A stretch of 64,000 nt of DNA from Lysobacter niastensis (GTDB lineage Bacteria > Pseudomonadota > Gammaproteobacteria > Xanthomonadales > Xanthomonadaceae), in assembly GCF_015453285.1 (NCBI RefSeq), contig NZ_JADLZT010000006.1, forward strand, positions 326,395 to 390,394, in the 5' to 3' direction. Below are positions 25,311-33,889 of the stretch, one piece after another (position 1 is the first letter of the stretch; every line of letters begins with the position of its first letter). The position numbers and the translations under genes are program-made. Below the pieces are notes generated by a model, which saw only the letters and a program-made list of their open reading frames with translations, was not told the DNA's origin and did not search any database.

Positions 25311-26645
25311 ATGTCTTCGATTCATCACTACCGCGACGCGCTGGACCATGCGAGACGCATCGCCGACGAGTTCCTGGCCACGTTGGCGGAGCGGCCGGTT
25401 ACGCCGGTGCACGTGCCGGCGGCACCGCCATTGCCGGAGGGAGCCGGCCTCGAGGCCGCGATGGCCTGGCTGGTCGAGCGCGTGCAGCCGTTTCTCTCTG
25501 CTTCCCCCGGGCCACGTTACCTCGGCTTCGTCACCGGCGGCGCCACGCCGGAAGCGCTGGCCGCCGACTGGATCGCCAGCGCATGGGACCAGAACGTGTC
25601 GAACGAAGTCGGTTCGATCGCCGCCGCTCTCGAAGCGACGACCGTCGCGGCATATGCAGACATCTTCGGCCTCGATCCAGCCATGCGCGGCCAGTTCGTC
25701 AGCGGCGCGACCTCGGCCAACCTCGTCGGCCTCGCGACGGCGCGACACTGGGCCCAGCACAACCAAGGTGCGCTACCGCACGTGTTCGCCGGTGCGGCCC
25801 ATTCAAGCATCCTCAAAGCGATGGCGATCAGCGGCATCGGTCGCGAGCGCCATATGCCGGTATCGACGCTGCCCGGGCGCACTTCGGTCGACCCGGCCGC
25901 GCTGCGCGAGGCGTTGGCCTCACACAAAGGTCCGGCTGTGGTGGTGGCCAGTGCGGGTGAGGTCAATACCGGCGACTTCGACGACCTGCAGGCGCTGGCC
26001 GCCATCTGCGCCGACGCTGGAGCGTGGTTGCACGTCGATGGAGCCTTCGGCCTGTTCGCCGCGTTCGACGATGTGCAGCGGCACAAGGTCACCGGCGTGG
26101 AACGCGCCGATTCGGTGACGGTGGACCTGCACAAATGGCTCAACGTGCCTTACGACAGCGCGATAGCCTACACCCGTCACCCGGACCTGCAGCGCGAGGT
26201 GTTCGCAGCGACGTCGGCCTATCTCGGCGATGACCCCGATCCGCTGCATTACACGCCGGAGAACTCACGCCGCTTTCGCGCACTCGCGGCGTGGATGGTG
26301 CTGGCCGTGCGTGGACGCGAGGGAATCGGCCGCTGGGTCGCTGCCAACTGCGCGCAGGCCCGCGCGCTCGCCACGGGACTCGGGCTCCTGGGCCTGGACG
26401 TCCTGCACGAAGTCGACCTCAACATCGTCGCCTTCGCGCCGCGCGCCGACGGCGCCGCTGCGCGCGATGCGTTGCTGGCGCGGATCAACGCCAGCGGCGA
26501 GGTATTCATGACACCGACCGTGCTGAAGGGGCGTCCCGGCATACGCGCCGCATTCTCCAACTGGTCGACGAGCGACGCCGACGTCGATCGCATCCTCGCC
26601 GCCGTGGGGCGCGGCGTCACCGCTTTGCGGGAGGTACGGTCGTGA
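25311..26645 (+). CDS. PLP-dependent group II decarboxylase family enzyme
   Basis: A 444-residue fold-type I PLP enzyme related to aromatic-L-amino-acid/glutamate decarboxylases. The cofactor lysine is K275 in VTVDLHKWLNVPYDS; upstream are VSGATSANLVGLATARHW (phosphate-binding region), the DAGAWLHVDGAFG aspartate that pairs with the pyridine nitrogen, and HSSILKAMAISGIGR. It may decarboxylate an amino acid or act as an aminotransferase-like enzyme; the substrate cannot be read. The ATG after CCACCCCACC begins right at the family N-terminus (HHYRDALDHA). Its stop overlaps the phzF GTG by four bases, so the two proteins are translationally coupled. Confidence 0.87.
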   Translation: MSSIHHYRDALDHARRIADEFLATLAERPVTPVHVPAAPPLPEGAGLEAAMAWLVERVQPFLSASPGPRYLGFVTGGATPEALAADWIASAWDQNVSNEVGSIAAALEATTVAAYADIFGLDPAMRGQFVSGATSANLVGLATARHWAQHNQGALPHVFAGAAHSSILKAMAISGIGRERHMPVSTLPGRTSVDPAALREALASHKGPAVVVASAGEVNTGDFDDLQALAAICADAGAWLHVDGAFGLFAAFDDVQRHKVTGVERADSVTVDLHKWLNVPYDSAIAYTRHPDLQREVFAATSAYLGDDPDPLHYTPENSRRFRALAAWMVLAVRGREGIGRWVAANCAQARALATGLGLLGLDVLHEVDLNIVAFAPRADGAAARDALLARINASGEVFMTPTVLKGRPGIRAAFSNWSTSDADVDRILAAVGRGVTALREVRS

Positions 26646-27541
26646 GCACGATGGAAGTCCATATCGTCAATGCATTCACGGCCGACGGCCGCGGCGGCAA
26701 CCCGGCCGGCGTGGTGCTGGACGCCGACCGCCTCGATGCCGCCGCGCGCCTGGCCGTCGCCGGCCGTGTCGGCCTGTCGGAAACCGCGTTCGTGTCCCGC
26801 TCCGAACACGAGACGGTGCGCCTGGAATTTTTTACTCCGACGCGGCAGATCGCCCACTGCGGCCATGCCACCATCGCCACGTTCGCGCTGCTGCGCGAGC
26901 TTGGACGAGTCGGCGAGGGCGTACTGTCGAAGGAAACCATCGACGGCCGGCGCGAAGTGATCGTCGAGGGCGACACCGTCTGGATGGAGCAGCGTTCCCC
27001 GCGATACGAGCCGATCGATGGCGCGTCGGCTCTCGGTCGGAGCATCGCCGCGTCGCTGGGGATCAGCGGCGAGCTTCGCGCCGACGTCGTGGACACCGGC
27101 AATCGCTTCGCCGTCGTCGAGGTCGATGGCGCCCGGGCTCTGTCCGCGTTGCGCCCCGACTTTCGGCAGATCGGGCGGATCAGCGAGGAACTCGACCTGA
27201 TCGGCTATTACGTGTTCTCGCGCCGCGACGCGGGCGAAGGGCGCGTGGCGACCACGCGCATGTTCGCGCCCCGCTACGGAATTGAAGAGGAGCCCGCGAC
27301 CGGCATGGCCGCCGGGCCGCTAGCCTGCCTGCTGTTTCGTGAGCCAGAGGCGTCCACGGAAAGGGCTACGGAGTGGACGATCGAGCAGGGCCGCTTCATG
27401 AGCCCACCGTCGCCGAGCGCCCTGCGCGTGCGCCTGGAACTCGCCGACGATCGAATCACCCGGTTGTTCGCCGGCGGCTGCGCCCGTGTCGAGCGTCGGA
27501 TGCTGCTCGAGGAGGCGGTGGTATCTCCAGGCGCTACCTGA
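26642..27541 (+). CDS. PhzF-family isomerase/epimerase-like protein
   Basis: A 299-residue protein with the two-lobed diaminopimelate-epimerase-like fold of PhzF. Signature stretches are VNAFTADGRGGNPAGVVLDA at the start, the catalytic glutamate E47 in VGLSETAFV, PTRQIAHCGHATIATFA and EEPATGMAAGPLACLLF near the end. True PhzF isomerises a dihydroanthranilate intermediate of phenazine synthesis, but no other phz genes are present, so this is a general PhzF-like enzyme with unknown substrate. GTG is taken as start because it makes a GTGA overlap with the decarboxylase; ATG at 26651 is possible. Confidence 0.87.
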   Translation: MSTMEVHIVNAFTADGRGGNPAGVVLDADRLDAAARLAVAGRVGLSETAFVSRSEHETVRLEFFTPTRQIAHCGHATIATFALLRELGRVGEGVLSKETIDGRREVIVEGDTVWMEQRSPRYEPIDGASALGRSIAASLGISGELRADVVDTGNRFAVVEVDGARALSALRPDFRQIGRISEELDLIGYYVFSRRDAGEGRVATTRMFAPRYGIEEEPATGMAAGPLACLLFREPEASTERATEWTIEQGRFMSPPSPSALRVRLELADDRITRLFAGGCARVERRMLLEEAVVSPGAT

Positions 27542-28050
27542 TCCGCCGCAGCGAGGGCGCGGTCGGCCTGCACGTGGCGAACGGCATCCAGCCGGCCACG
27601 AGGTGCTGGCGGATCCACGCGCCTTCGTTGAGTTCTCGGGATCTGGTCACACGCGGGCTGCAGCGAGTTTCTTCAAGCGGCGGAAGAAGCGGAGTCGCGG
27701 CGGTTGCGCATGCGGGGCATCAGCCGAAGACCGATAGGGTAGGGACCGGCCTTGCGTGTCGCTGCATCGACTCGATCGGGCTGCGGACCGGATGTCGGGC
27801 AACCTTCGTCGCCCACAAGTTGTCGCCAGCGTTACCGGCGATAACCGGGCCTTATCGGCAGTAGAGCCAGGCAGAACCCTTCGTCAGAAAGTCTCGGTCA
27901 AGGTCGCTTATGCGCGCCGGACACCGCACCGGGACCGGGCAACGAAGTAGGCACCCGATAGGCAGACTTCAACCAAGTAGTCTGCAGGCCCCTTGCCGAG
28001 AGCTGCCTCAAACTGCGTTGGTAGAAGAGGTTGCTGGCGAATGAACTTGA
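27542..28050. other. 509-base gap with a palindromic repeat
   Basis: I see no convincing gene here. Short open frames on both strands have no start signals or family pattern. The only clear structure is the GATAA-N7-TTATC palindrome at 27840-27856. Low-quality protein-like stretches suggest decayed coding DNA. Confidence 0.5.
27840..27856. repeat. Dispersed palindrome GATAA-N7-TTATC, copy 1
   Basis: GATAACCGGGCCTTATC recurs exactly at 57588-57604, and a variant with a slightly different core is at 40781-40797. Each copy is intergenic. The inverted arms and intergenic placement suggest a REP-like element. Confidence 0.5.
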
Positions 28051-28347
28051 ATGACCATGCTGACTTCCCAACTGATCGAACCGTTGCTGAGCCCGGGCAC
28101 GTACCCGCGCGCGGTGGCCGACGCGGTGCGCGCGACCTCGCCGCTGGCGGTGCAGATCGCCAACCGCTGGATGCTGGGCTGGCCCAAGACGGTGAAGGCG
28201 CTGCTGGCAGCGGGGACCTATTTGCCGGCGCTGAAGGCGCAGGAGAAGCAGGAGCGCGACGTGCTGAGCAGCAGCCAGGTGACGCACCTGGCGCGGCACG
28301 AGCTAATGGAGGAGTACGGACTTCGGGCAGGGCCGCCTGCTCCTTGA
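28051..28347 (+). CDS. Hypothetical protein, 98 residues
   Basis: A short protein that is helical by eye, with an amphipathic run AVADAVRATSPLAVQIANRW and a second helix GWPKTVKALLAAGTYLPALK, ending in a basic/acidic part (EKQERDVL, RHELMEEYGL). I do not recognise the family. The ATG is followed by a second ATG two codons later, and no clear ribosome site precedes it. Codon use (strong G/C third positions) fits a real gene of this genome and differs from the AT-richer element genes just to the right. It stands alone. Confidence 0.55.
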   Translation: MTMLTSQLIEPLLSPGTYPRAVADAVRATSPLAVQIANRWMLGWPKTVKALLAAGTYLPALKAQEKQERDVLSSSQVTHLARHELMEEYGLRAGPPAP

Positions 28348-28508
28348 TGGAAGGGCAGCATTGCAGACACGACGACCGGGACAAGCGCTATAGAGTCTTA
28401 ACCCAACCGTGCTGTGGAGCTGAAGGCGAAATTGGGGTCCGGTAGTTGAGAACGTCGACCACAGACAACTGTCCCTCTATCGACGTGCCCGCCTGGGTGA
28501 ACTGGGTT

Positions 28509-29033
28509 CTACTCGACTGATAGCGTTTTCGGTGACCAGCCGGCGAGCCGCCACGTATTGAACGGCAGTTCGTTACCGTCATACCAAGCTTGATCGGGAT
28601 GCCCCAAATCCAAGGCGCGAATGCGGAATGCCCACATGTTCGCCACCTCTTCGGTCGTGTACCGTGAGCCAGATGGCGTGCTGGGCACTTGCGAAAGAGG
28701 GCTCGCATAACCCCAAGTCCTGGCGCCAGCGATCTCGTCCAATTCGTCCTCGTCCAGCTCGACCTCGCAGAAGAGCGGTCCATGTGCTTGTTCCAACAAG
28801 TTTAGTACCAGCTCATACAGGTCGCTAAAGTCATCGATACCGCTTGCGAAGAGATCTCTATGCTCGGCGATAAGCGCCGCGTACTCCTCGTGGGCGCAAT
28901 GATGGCCCATCTCGAAGAGCGAGATCAACATGCCGAGGTTGATCTCTCCCTTGGTCGTTAGTCGAGAGCTAGCCGCCGAGAAGAGAACTTCGACGGGGGC
29001 TTTGTAGTGCGCTTGTTCGTAGTCACGGCTCAT
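28509..29033 (-). CDS. Hypothetical protein, 174 residues, acidic
   Basis: The protein is acidic, with the run CEVELDEDELDEIAG and a preceding helix GIDDFSDLYELVLNLLEQAH. It begins MSRDYEQAHYKAPVEVLFSA and ends with aromatic-rich WYDGNELPFNTWRLAGW. No membrane segment, signal peptide or known motif is visible. The start was chosen for AGGAAC before it; the longer frame upstream has no ribosome site. Its base composition is lower in GC than the chromosomal genes to the left, like the integrase element genes beside it, so it may belong to the same acquired segment. Confidence 0.6.
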   Translation of the reverse strand: MSRDYEQAHYKAPVEVLFSAASSRLTTKGEINLGMLISLFEMGHHCAHEEYAALIAEHRDLFASGIDDFSDLYELVLNLLEQAHGPLFCEVELDEDELDEIAGARTWGYASPLSQVPSTPSGSRYTTEEVANMWAFRIRALDLGHPDQAWYDGNELPFNTWRLAGWSPKTLSVE

Positions 29034-29350
29034 AACTGTTCCTGTTGCTCGATTGTTCGTTGCATGGCGGAGACGCCCCGGCTTCGAGCTCGTTTGAGCT
29101 GAGCCCTTGGCAAGCTGCGTCAAGTAGCGGACCTAGTGCTCAGACCTGTGCTTGAGTCTGCACAATGGTTTGTCTCGTCCTCGAATAGGTCGGCGAGACG
29201 GGAGGTCAAGTCAGTCTTGGGCGCAGATGGTCGTACGAGCAAGCTGCACTCCTGTTCGCGCCTTCCCTTGGTTATCTATAAAGGTGTCCGAATCGCGGCC
29301 AGTTGAACCTCGAATGCCTTGGAGGACTGAGTCTCATAGCGGACACCTGG
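29034..29350. other. 317-base gap, no gene seen
   Basis: No open frame with start signal or family pattern is visible. Composition is close to the neighbouring element genes. Two loosely similar stretches (GGTGTCCGAATCGCGGCC at about 29282 and GATGTCCGCATTGCGGCC at about 29378, inside the next gene) may be a short degenerate direct repeat. Confidence 0.4.
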
Positions 29351-29824
29351 TCACCCCTTGTCCAAATTGGTGGCGGTAGATGTCCGCATTGCGGCCACAT
29401 TGGCCCTAATGGCGCCTTGTCTTTTTGACGTCTGCCAAAGATTGCTGGCCGAGTGCTCCGCCTTGATCTCTAACCCTTTGCCTTCGCAATGGTCTACCGG
29501 CAACCAGGTCACTGCATATAGAGCGCAGCGGTGCCGCCCACCGTGTCTCGAAACAAGCAGCCAGCCCGCGTCGAGGAGCCGCTTACGGGCCTTGCTGAGG
29601 GTGCCATTGCTTCGCCAACCTCGGAGTTTGAGTTGCGAGAACACGCAACTTAGGTCGCCGTTGTTATACCCGTTGAACTTCCCGGCAATCTCCACCAAGA
29701 GCTTGAGAGACCACCCGTCGAGCTGCCCAAACTCGCTCGAACGAAAGACATAGTGAGGAATCCCCAGGAACGTTCCTTTGCTCCTTCCGGTAGATTTCCG
29801 TCGTCGGGTGCTTTCATTTGCCAT
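29351..29824 (-). CDS. Winged-helix-like protein of the integrated element
   Basis: A 157-residue basic protein. The middle resembles a winged helix used by plasmid or phage replication and control proteins: FGQLDGWSLKLLVEIAGKFN, then DLSCVFSQLKLRGWRSNGTL with SKARKRLLDAGWLLVSRHGG as recognition helix and wing. The C-terminus is unstructured. It overlaps the upstream AlpA-like gene by eleven bases and both run with the integrase. A role in replication or gene control of the element is likely; exact function is unknown. Confidence 0.6.
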   Translation of the reverse strand: MANESTRRRKSTGRSKGTFLGIPHYVFRSSEFGQLDGWSLKLLVEIAGKFNGYNNGDLSCVFSQLKLRGWRSNGTLSKARKRLLDAGWLLVSRHGGRHRCALYAVTWLPVDHCEGKGLEIKAEHSASNLWQTSKRQGAIRANVAAMRTSTATNLDKG

Positions 29825-30041
29825 TTTCTTCCAGCGGCAAGCCGGCAGTCTTAGCCTTTGATATGGCGCCACGACTTGATAGCCCAGAGAAACTATCCAG
29901 ATAGACGAAACGCTTTCGGCCGATCGTGAACGTTTCAAGGGCCCCATCCTTCGCGAGTTCGTACGCAAAAGTCTTGCCAATCCCGACTTTGGCGCACTCC
30001 TTAACGAAAGGGCGAAATTCTCGATACGTGCAGTTCGCCAC
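29814..30041 (-). CDS. Small AlpA/excisionase-like DNA-binding protein
   Basis: A 75-residue protein with the layout of an excisionase or AlpA-type winged helix: FVKECAKVGIGKTFAYELAK (helix-turn-helix), then DGALETFTIGRKRFVYLDSF (wing). Such proteins direct integrase toward excision or switch element genes on. GTG start is supported by GGGAGG six bases before it. It overlaps the next gene by eleven bases. Its position close to a tyrosine integrase supports the call. Confidence 0.68.
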   Translation of the reverse strand: MANCTYREFRPFVKECAKVGIGKTFAYELAKDGALETFTIGRKRFVYLDSFSGLSSRGAISKAKTAGLPLEENGK

Positions 30042-30132
30042 GTGTGCCTCCCGACCAGCAAGGGCCTTCCTTACTCGATCGAAACGCTACGCCTGCCGTT
30101 TGATCTTGTGCCCTAAAATAGGACATCGGCCT

Positions 30133-30795
30133 CTACTTGTCTGAGAGGCGTTTTAGTTCGTTGGCTGGTGAAAGGATCGTGTCGGCAATCGTTCCTTCGG
30201 TCGGCTTTTCAAAACCCCATAGCTCGATCTGGGTTGCCAGCTTGCGCGCAAGTGTTTGTGGGTGGTCTGGCAGATGCTTGCACTGAGCCCACATGGCTGC
30301 ATGCACTCGTCTGTGTGATTCTTCCCTATCACTGCGAGGGCTACGCTTGTTTTTAACGCGAACTAGACGAGAAATGTCTTTTGCCAGAAAGCGTGTGCAC
30401 GCCGCTGTCACAAATGGGCCAACATCTGCCGTGAAGTGCCCAAACCTTTCTCCATCTTTGAATGAGCTGACAGTGAACTCAAAAGCAGCCCCGTAGTCGA
30501 TGACTTCGAGCGCACCGGACGCACTCATCTCAAACCATCCACTGAGCTGATAGTAGGACCGCATCAGTTTGGTTTTCGTATGTTGCTCGCGAAAGCGCCT
30601 CCACGTCGCTAGCTCGTGCGTACCATCGCACTGGAGAGAATCAGACTCTAAGTTCTTTAGATCGTGGTGGTAGGCCCGGAGAACAAGCATCCAGCCGTAC
30701 AGGTGCAGTTCCTCATGTTCGATCTGCTCCCGCAGCAACCCTGAGTCACCTAGCAGCTTTATGGCCTCGGACACGCTGTAGTACCTTCTGGACAT
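30133..30795 (-). CDS. Hypothetical protein of the integrated element, 220 residues
   Basis: The N-terminus (RRYYSVSEAIKLLGDSGLLR) looks like a MerR/excisionase-type helix-turn-helix, but the rest has no motif I recognise. The middle is mixed alpha/beta (VIDYGAAFEFTVSSFKDGER) and the C-terminus helical. It lies between the integrase (84 bases) and the AlpA-like gene (91 bases) on the same strand and shares their lower GC. It is probably an accessory gene of the element, possibly a cargo or regulatory protein. Confidence 0.62.
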   Translation of the reverse strand: MSRRYYSVSEAIKLLGDSGLLREQIEHEELHLYGWMLVLRAYHHDLKNLESDSLQCDGTHELATWRRFREQHTKTKLMRSYYQLSGWFEMSASGALEVIDYGAAFEFTVSSFKDGERFGHFTADVGPFVTAACTRFLAKDISRLVRVKNKRSPRSDREESHRRVHAAMWAQCKHLPDHPQTLARKLATQIELWGFEKPTEGTIADTILSPANELKRLSDK

Positions 30796-30879
30796 GGCAT
30801 GGCGCCTCTCGCCCTTCGTGGCCGTGGCGACCGAGAGGGCGTGCGCTCGGCGCGACGGGCATTCCTCGACAGTCGATCC

Positions 30880-32112
30880 TTAGCGTACCGGAGTGATTCC
30901 TAGCCGCGGCAGCTGGGCGACCGCACGCGCAACCTCGCTTGGCAAGTACTGCGCGTAATGCGTGCGTGTGACGCGACTGTCACTGTGACCAAGCGCTTTG
31001 GCGACGAGCTCAATATCCCTCGCGGCAAGCAGCAGCATCTTCCCGTAGGTAGCACGGGTAGTCTTAAACGTAACACCTTCAAGATCAGCAGCCTTTGCCG
31101 CAACTCGCATCGGCTTGTCTGCATCGGATTGTCCCCATGGGCGGCCGTTATCCTTGAGGAAGATCATTTCTTGCGGCGCGCGCCCCTTCGTCATTCGGAT
31201 GAAGAATTCTTCGCCTTCCGTTGTAAGCGGTTGCAACAACGTCTTGCCGGTCTTCGCCTGAAATATACGGATCGTCTTGTGCCGCAGGTCAAAGTCGCGC
31301 ACCTGCATGTGCCTTGCCTCACTGAGTCGTGCGCCGGTCATGAATGCTCCCATCAGCAGATTGCGTAGGTCCGCTGAGGCCACGTCGAGTAGACGCTTGA
31401 CCTCGCCACGCTCAAGCATCCGAGGGGGAGGGCCGTCTCCAACCGCAAACGGCTTTACCTTGGCCCAGAACACAGGTTGCTCCGGAGGAAGGCGATCATT
31501 CACCCAGGCGTGATTGAGTGCCGCCTTGACACTAGAGAGGATTCGATTGGCGCTCGCTCTGCGCGCGCGGACTTGGACCGGGTCTGAGGGGTCGAACGGC
31601 ATCGCCTTGCCCCGTTTTGTCGGGGGCTTCGTGGCAATATCTCGATGCCATCTTTGAAGGTCGTCTGTAGTCAGAGCGGACAAGAGACGTGTTCCAAATT
31701 TGCCCGCATGTCGCCCGTAGGTCAGGCGAGCTACTTTCTCTGAGCCCTTGCCGGTTAGATGGGTTCGGAAGTAGGTCTCCATGATGTTGTCGAGGGTCAG
31801 GCCGTCTCCATAGTGACGAGGGTGAACCACTCGAGCTCCGACCTGCATGGCAGTCGCAAGCTTCACGGCCTGGGAGTACGACAGGACCACTTCGCCATCG
31901 GCCGGCGCAAGATCGTCTGGGGTGGCGAGGCGCTGGCACCTATACAAACTGTTCTCGCGCTGCCGGACGAGCCAAGTTGTCGAGCGTGCACCGCGGTAAT
32001 AGCCCAAGAACGTGCCGGGAACGATCTGCCGCCAGTACGGCTCCTTTCTGGCAGGAAGCTTCCGGCGCGCCTCACGGGTCTCGAGGCGATGATCCCTTGG
32101 CTGCCTAGCCAT
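30880..32112 (-). CDS. Tyrosine-type site-specific integrase
   Basis: A 410-residue integrase. The N-terminal arm-binding region, SAM-like core-binding domain (about 120-215) and catalytic domain are in the usual order. The first catalytic arginine is in MTGARLSEARH, the beta-hairpin lysine in QAKTGKTLL, box II arginine in FKTTRATYGK, the late histidine in ALGHSDSRVT and the nucleophile tyrosine in THYAQYL. Box II normally reads HxLRH; here the first histidine position is lysine, a noteworthy change. The gene starts about 150 bases from a tRNA-Glu 3' fragment, the probable attachment site. It moves the small element to its left. Confidence 0.9.
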   Translation of the reverse strand: MARQPRDHRLETREARRKLPARKEPYWRQIVPGTFLGYYRGARSTTWLVRQRENSLYRCQRLATPDDLAPADGEVVLSYSQAVKLATAMQVGARVVHPRHYGDGLTLDNIMETYFRTHLTGKGSEKVARLTYGRHAGKFGTRLLSALTTDDLQRWHRDIATKPPTKRGKAMPFDPSDPVQVRARRASANRILSSVKAALNHAWVNDRLPPEQPVFWAKVKPFAVGDGPPPRMLERGEVKRLLDVASADLRNLLMGAFMTGARLSEARHMQVRDFDLRHKTIRIFQAKTGKTLLQPLTTEGEEFFIRMTKGRAPQEMIFLKDNGRPWGQSDADKPMRVAAKAADLEGVTFKTTRATYGKMLLLAARDIELVAKALGHSDSRVTRTHYAQYLPSEVARAVAQLPRLGITPVR

Positions 32113-32265
32113 GGCACCCTCTTGTCTCTGTTGGTTATCCGGAGTCTTCCGGAATTGACCGGCGCGAACGCCAGTGGTCCCGACCGTACAGAGGCGACAG
32201 TTAATTCAATGATTACGCGCTGTTAGGTGAGTTCGTCGCCGTTCGCAGGAGTTCGGAACGAAACC

Positions 32266-32309
32266 CTTTCACGGTAGCGACCGGGGTTCGAATCCCCGTG
32301 GGGACGCCA
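32266..32309 (+). tRNA. 3' half of tRNA-Glu(TTC), attachment-site remnant
   Basis: The sequence runs from the anticodon loop CTTTCAC through a nine-base spacer, a perfect T-arm (CGGGG TTCGAAT CCCCG) and the acceptor strand TGGGGAC plus GCCA, exactly as in tRNA-Glu. The 5' half is absent: the bases upstream cannot pair with the anticodon or acceptor strands. This is what integration into the 3' part of a tRNA gene leaves at the far end of an element. No second copy of this 44-base stretch is visible in the window. Confidence 0.78.
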
Positions 32310-32320
32310 ATTAGATCAAG

Positions 32321-32356
32321 CACTTAGGGCTGCCGAGAGGCGGCCCTAAGTGTTTT
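32321..32356 (+). terminator. Intrinsic terminator after the tRNA-Glu fragment
   Basis: CACTTAGGGC and GCCCTAAGTG form a perfect ten-base stem around a twelve-base loop, followed by TTTT. It lies 11 bases after the CCA and is probably the native terminator of the original tRNA gene, which marks the right side as ancestral chromosome. Confidence 0.8.
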
Positions 32357-32488
32357 GCGGTAACGGTGCGGTAACTTCCGGTGCAAGGGGTGTCGGTTTC
32401 GGCGGTCAGCGACTGTGCGAACACCAGAACCGCAGAAGTAGGGCGCAAATGTGCCCAAATGGCAGCTGACCGTCTGCCTGGGTGCCGA

Positions 32489-33004
32489 ATGGACATCGAA
32501 AAAATTCAACGCGCTCTCCAAGCGTTTGCCGATGAGCGGAACTGGGAGCAGTTCCACAACCCCAAGAACTTGGCTATGGCGTTGGCAGGCGAAGCGGGTG
32601 AACTCCTGGAAATTGTTCCAGTGGCCCCTGAGGAGGCCGCGTCGGTGAGTAGCAATGCAGACCTGCAAAGCAAGGTAGCCGAGGAACTAGCCGACATTTC
32701 TCTCTATTTGCTGAGGCTCGCTGACAAGGCGGGTGTCGACCTCGACGCGGCAATCAGGCTAAAAATGGAAGGCAACGCGAGGAAGTATCCGGCCGATCGC
32801 GTCTATGGTTCCAGACCCTCACGAGCCCGATTACCCCAGAGCGAGTTGCCCAGAGCGGTTGCTCTATGCCACCCGGAGATCTATTCGCCTGGGGATTCCC
32901 GAGGAACCCGGACAACCTCGCAAACATCGCCAAGATGGAGCCCGGGGACATTTGCCTCTTCTACGTGCATAAACCTGATGGCACCACTATGGCTGGGCAG
33001 CTAG
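32489..33004 (+). CDS. MazG-like nucleotide pyrophosphohydrolase, C-terminus out of family
   Basis: The first about 105 residues are a MazG/RS21-C6-like fold: DIEKIQRALQAFADERNWEQ, the metal motif ALAGEAGELLEIV and the second motif VAEELADISLYLLRLAD, ending NARKYPADRVYGS. Such small all-alpha enzymes hydrolyse NTPs or modified dNTPs to NMPs. Family members end close to VYGS, but here the frame runs on for 65 more residues that overlap the start of the next, broken gene in another frame. A small indel that lost the native stop is likely. The catalytic part looks intact. It lies just right of the tRNA-Glu fragment. Confidence 0.75.
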   Translation: MDIEKIQRALQAFADERNWEQFHNPKNLAMALAGEAGELLEIVPVAPEEAASVSSNADLQSKVAEELADISLYLLRLADKAGVDLDAAIRLKMEGNARKYPADRVYGSRPSRARLPQSELPRAVALCHPEIYSPGDSRGTRTTSQTSPRWSPGTFASSTCINLMAPLWLGS

Positions 33005-33757
33005 GGTTAGACAGAAATTCCCCGAACAAGAACAGGCGAAGATTTCGACGGCGCTCTGGGATGACGGGACCTTTCTGCCTTACCTTCTGCATCGCCCAAT
33101 CCAAATCGCGGCTAGCACGGAGTCGCTTGGCGTCAGTCTCAATGAGACAAAGGAGAGCGACCGACGCTCTGGCCAAGTTCGGGAGCTTCGAAGCATGGGC
33201 CGTCGACTTCATCCAGATGCACGCGGCATCGCCGCTATCGCCCGGCGAGGCGGTGGAGTACTTCGCGAGGGCTGCCCGCGCTGAGGCAGGCGGCTCGATG
33301 CCCGAGGTCAATTATCTCTTCCAGCCCAAGTCTCCGAAAGCGGGTGCAGCAACGCGCTCCCCATCAAGGAGGCGGCACTCGCGGCAAGCCAAGATTGTGG
33401 GCGACATAGGTGAGCAGGCAGTCATTGACCATCTCAAGGCAACACTTCCCGTAGGTCGCCACGAATCAATCCGCTGGGTGGCGCAGATGGGCAGACGCCG
33501 GGGGGGGACATCGAGTACGTGTCAGATGCGGTGGAGACAATTTCAGTGGAGGTGAAGGCGACCACTTCACCAACCTTCCCTGCTTTGAGATCACGGATAA
33601 CGAACTTCGCGCTGCCACGATGCTGGGCGATAAGTATCACCTCTATCTGGTATCGAATTGCATGAAGCCAGAGCTTCGGAAGCTGCAGATTGTTCGAAAT
33701 CCTTCGAAGGAATACGAGGGGCGATTCGCGCCGATGGTTTACCGCGTGATGGGGTGA
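32866..33757 (+). pseudogene. Multiply frameshifted DUF3883 protein with EVE/PUA-like N-part
   Basis: Several frames together describe one protein. Part one reads GDLFAWGFPRNPDNLANIAK and EPGDICLFYVHKPDGTTMAG (PUA/EVE-like). Near 33000 the sense moves to another frame (KISTALWDDGTFLPYLLHRP, SLGVSLNETKESD), and near 33160 back again (DALAKFGSFEAWAVDFIQMH). At a run of eight G (33499-33506) it moves once more into a DUF3883 domain (VEVKATTSPTFPALEITDNE, DKYHLYLVSN) that ends with a normal TGA. DUF3883 has a restriction-endonuclease-like fold and EVE-type domains read modified bases, so the ancestor may have been a defence nuclease. At least three breaks make it inactive unless the sequence is wrong. 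Confidence 0.62.
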
Positions 33758-33889
33758 GTCACCCGGTACGAATTCAGGCTTTGTAGCTGGCGATGGCGCC
33801 CGGCCAACGTGGAGCGCGGCCCAGCAAGTTGCAACCGTTGTCACATTCGCGCACGATGCCGGAACCAGGGGGCTGGGGGAAAGTGCGGC

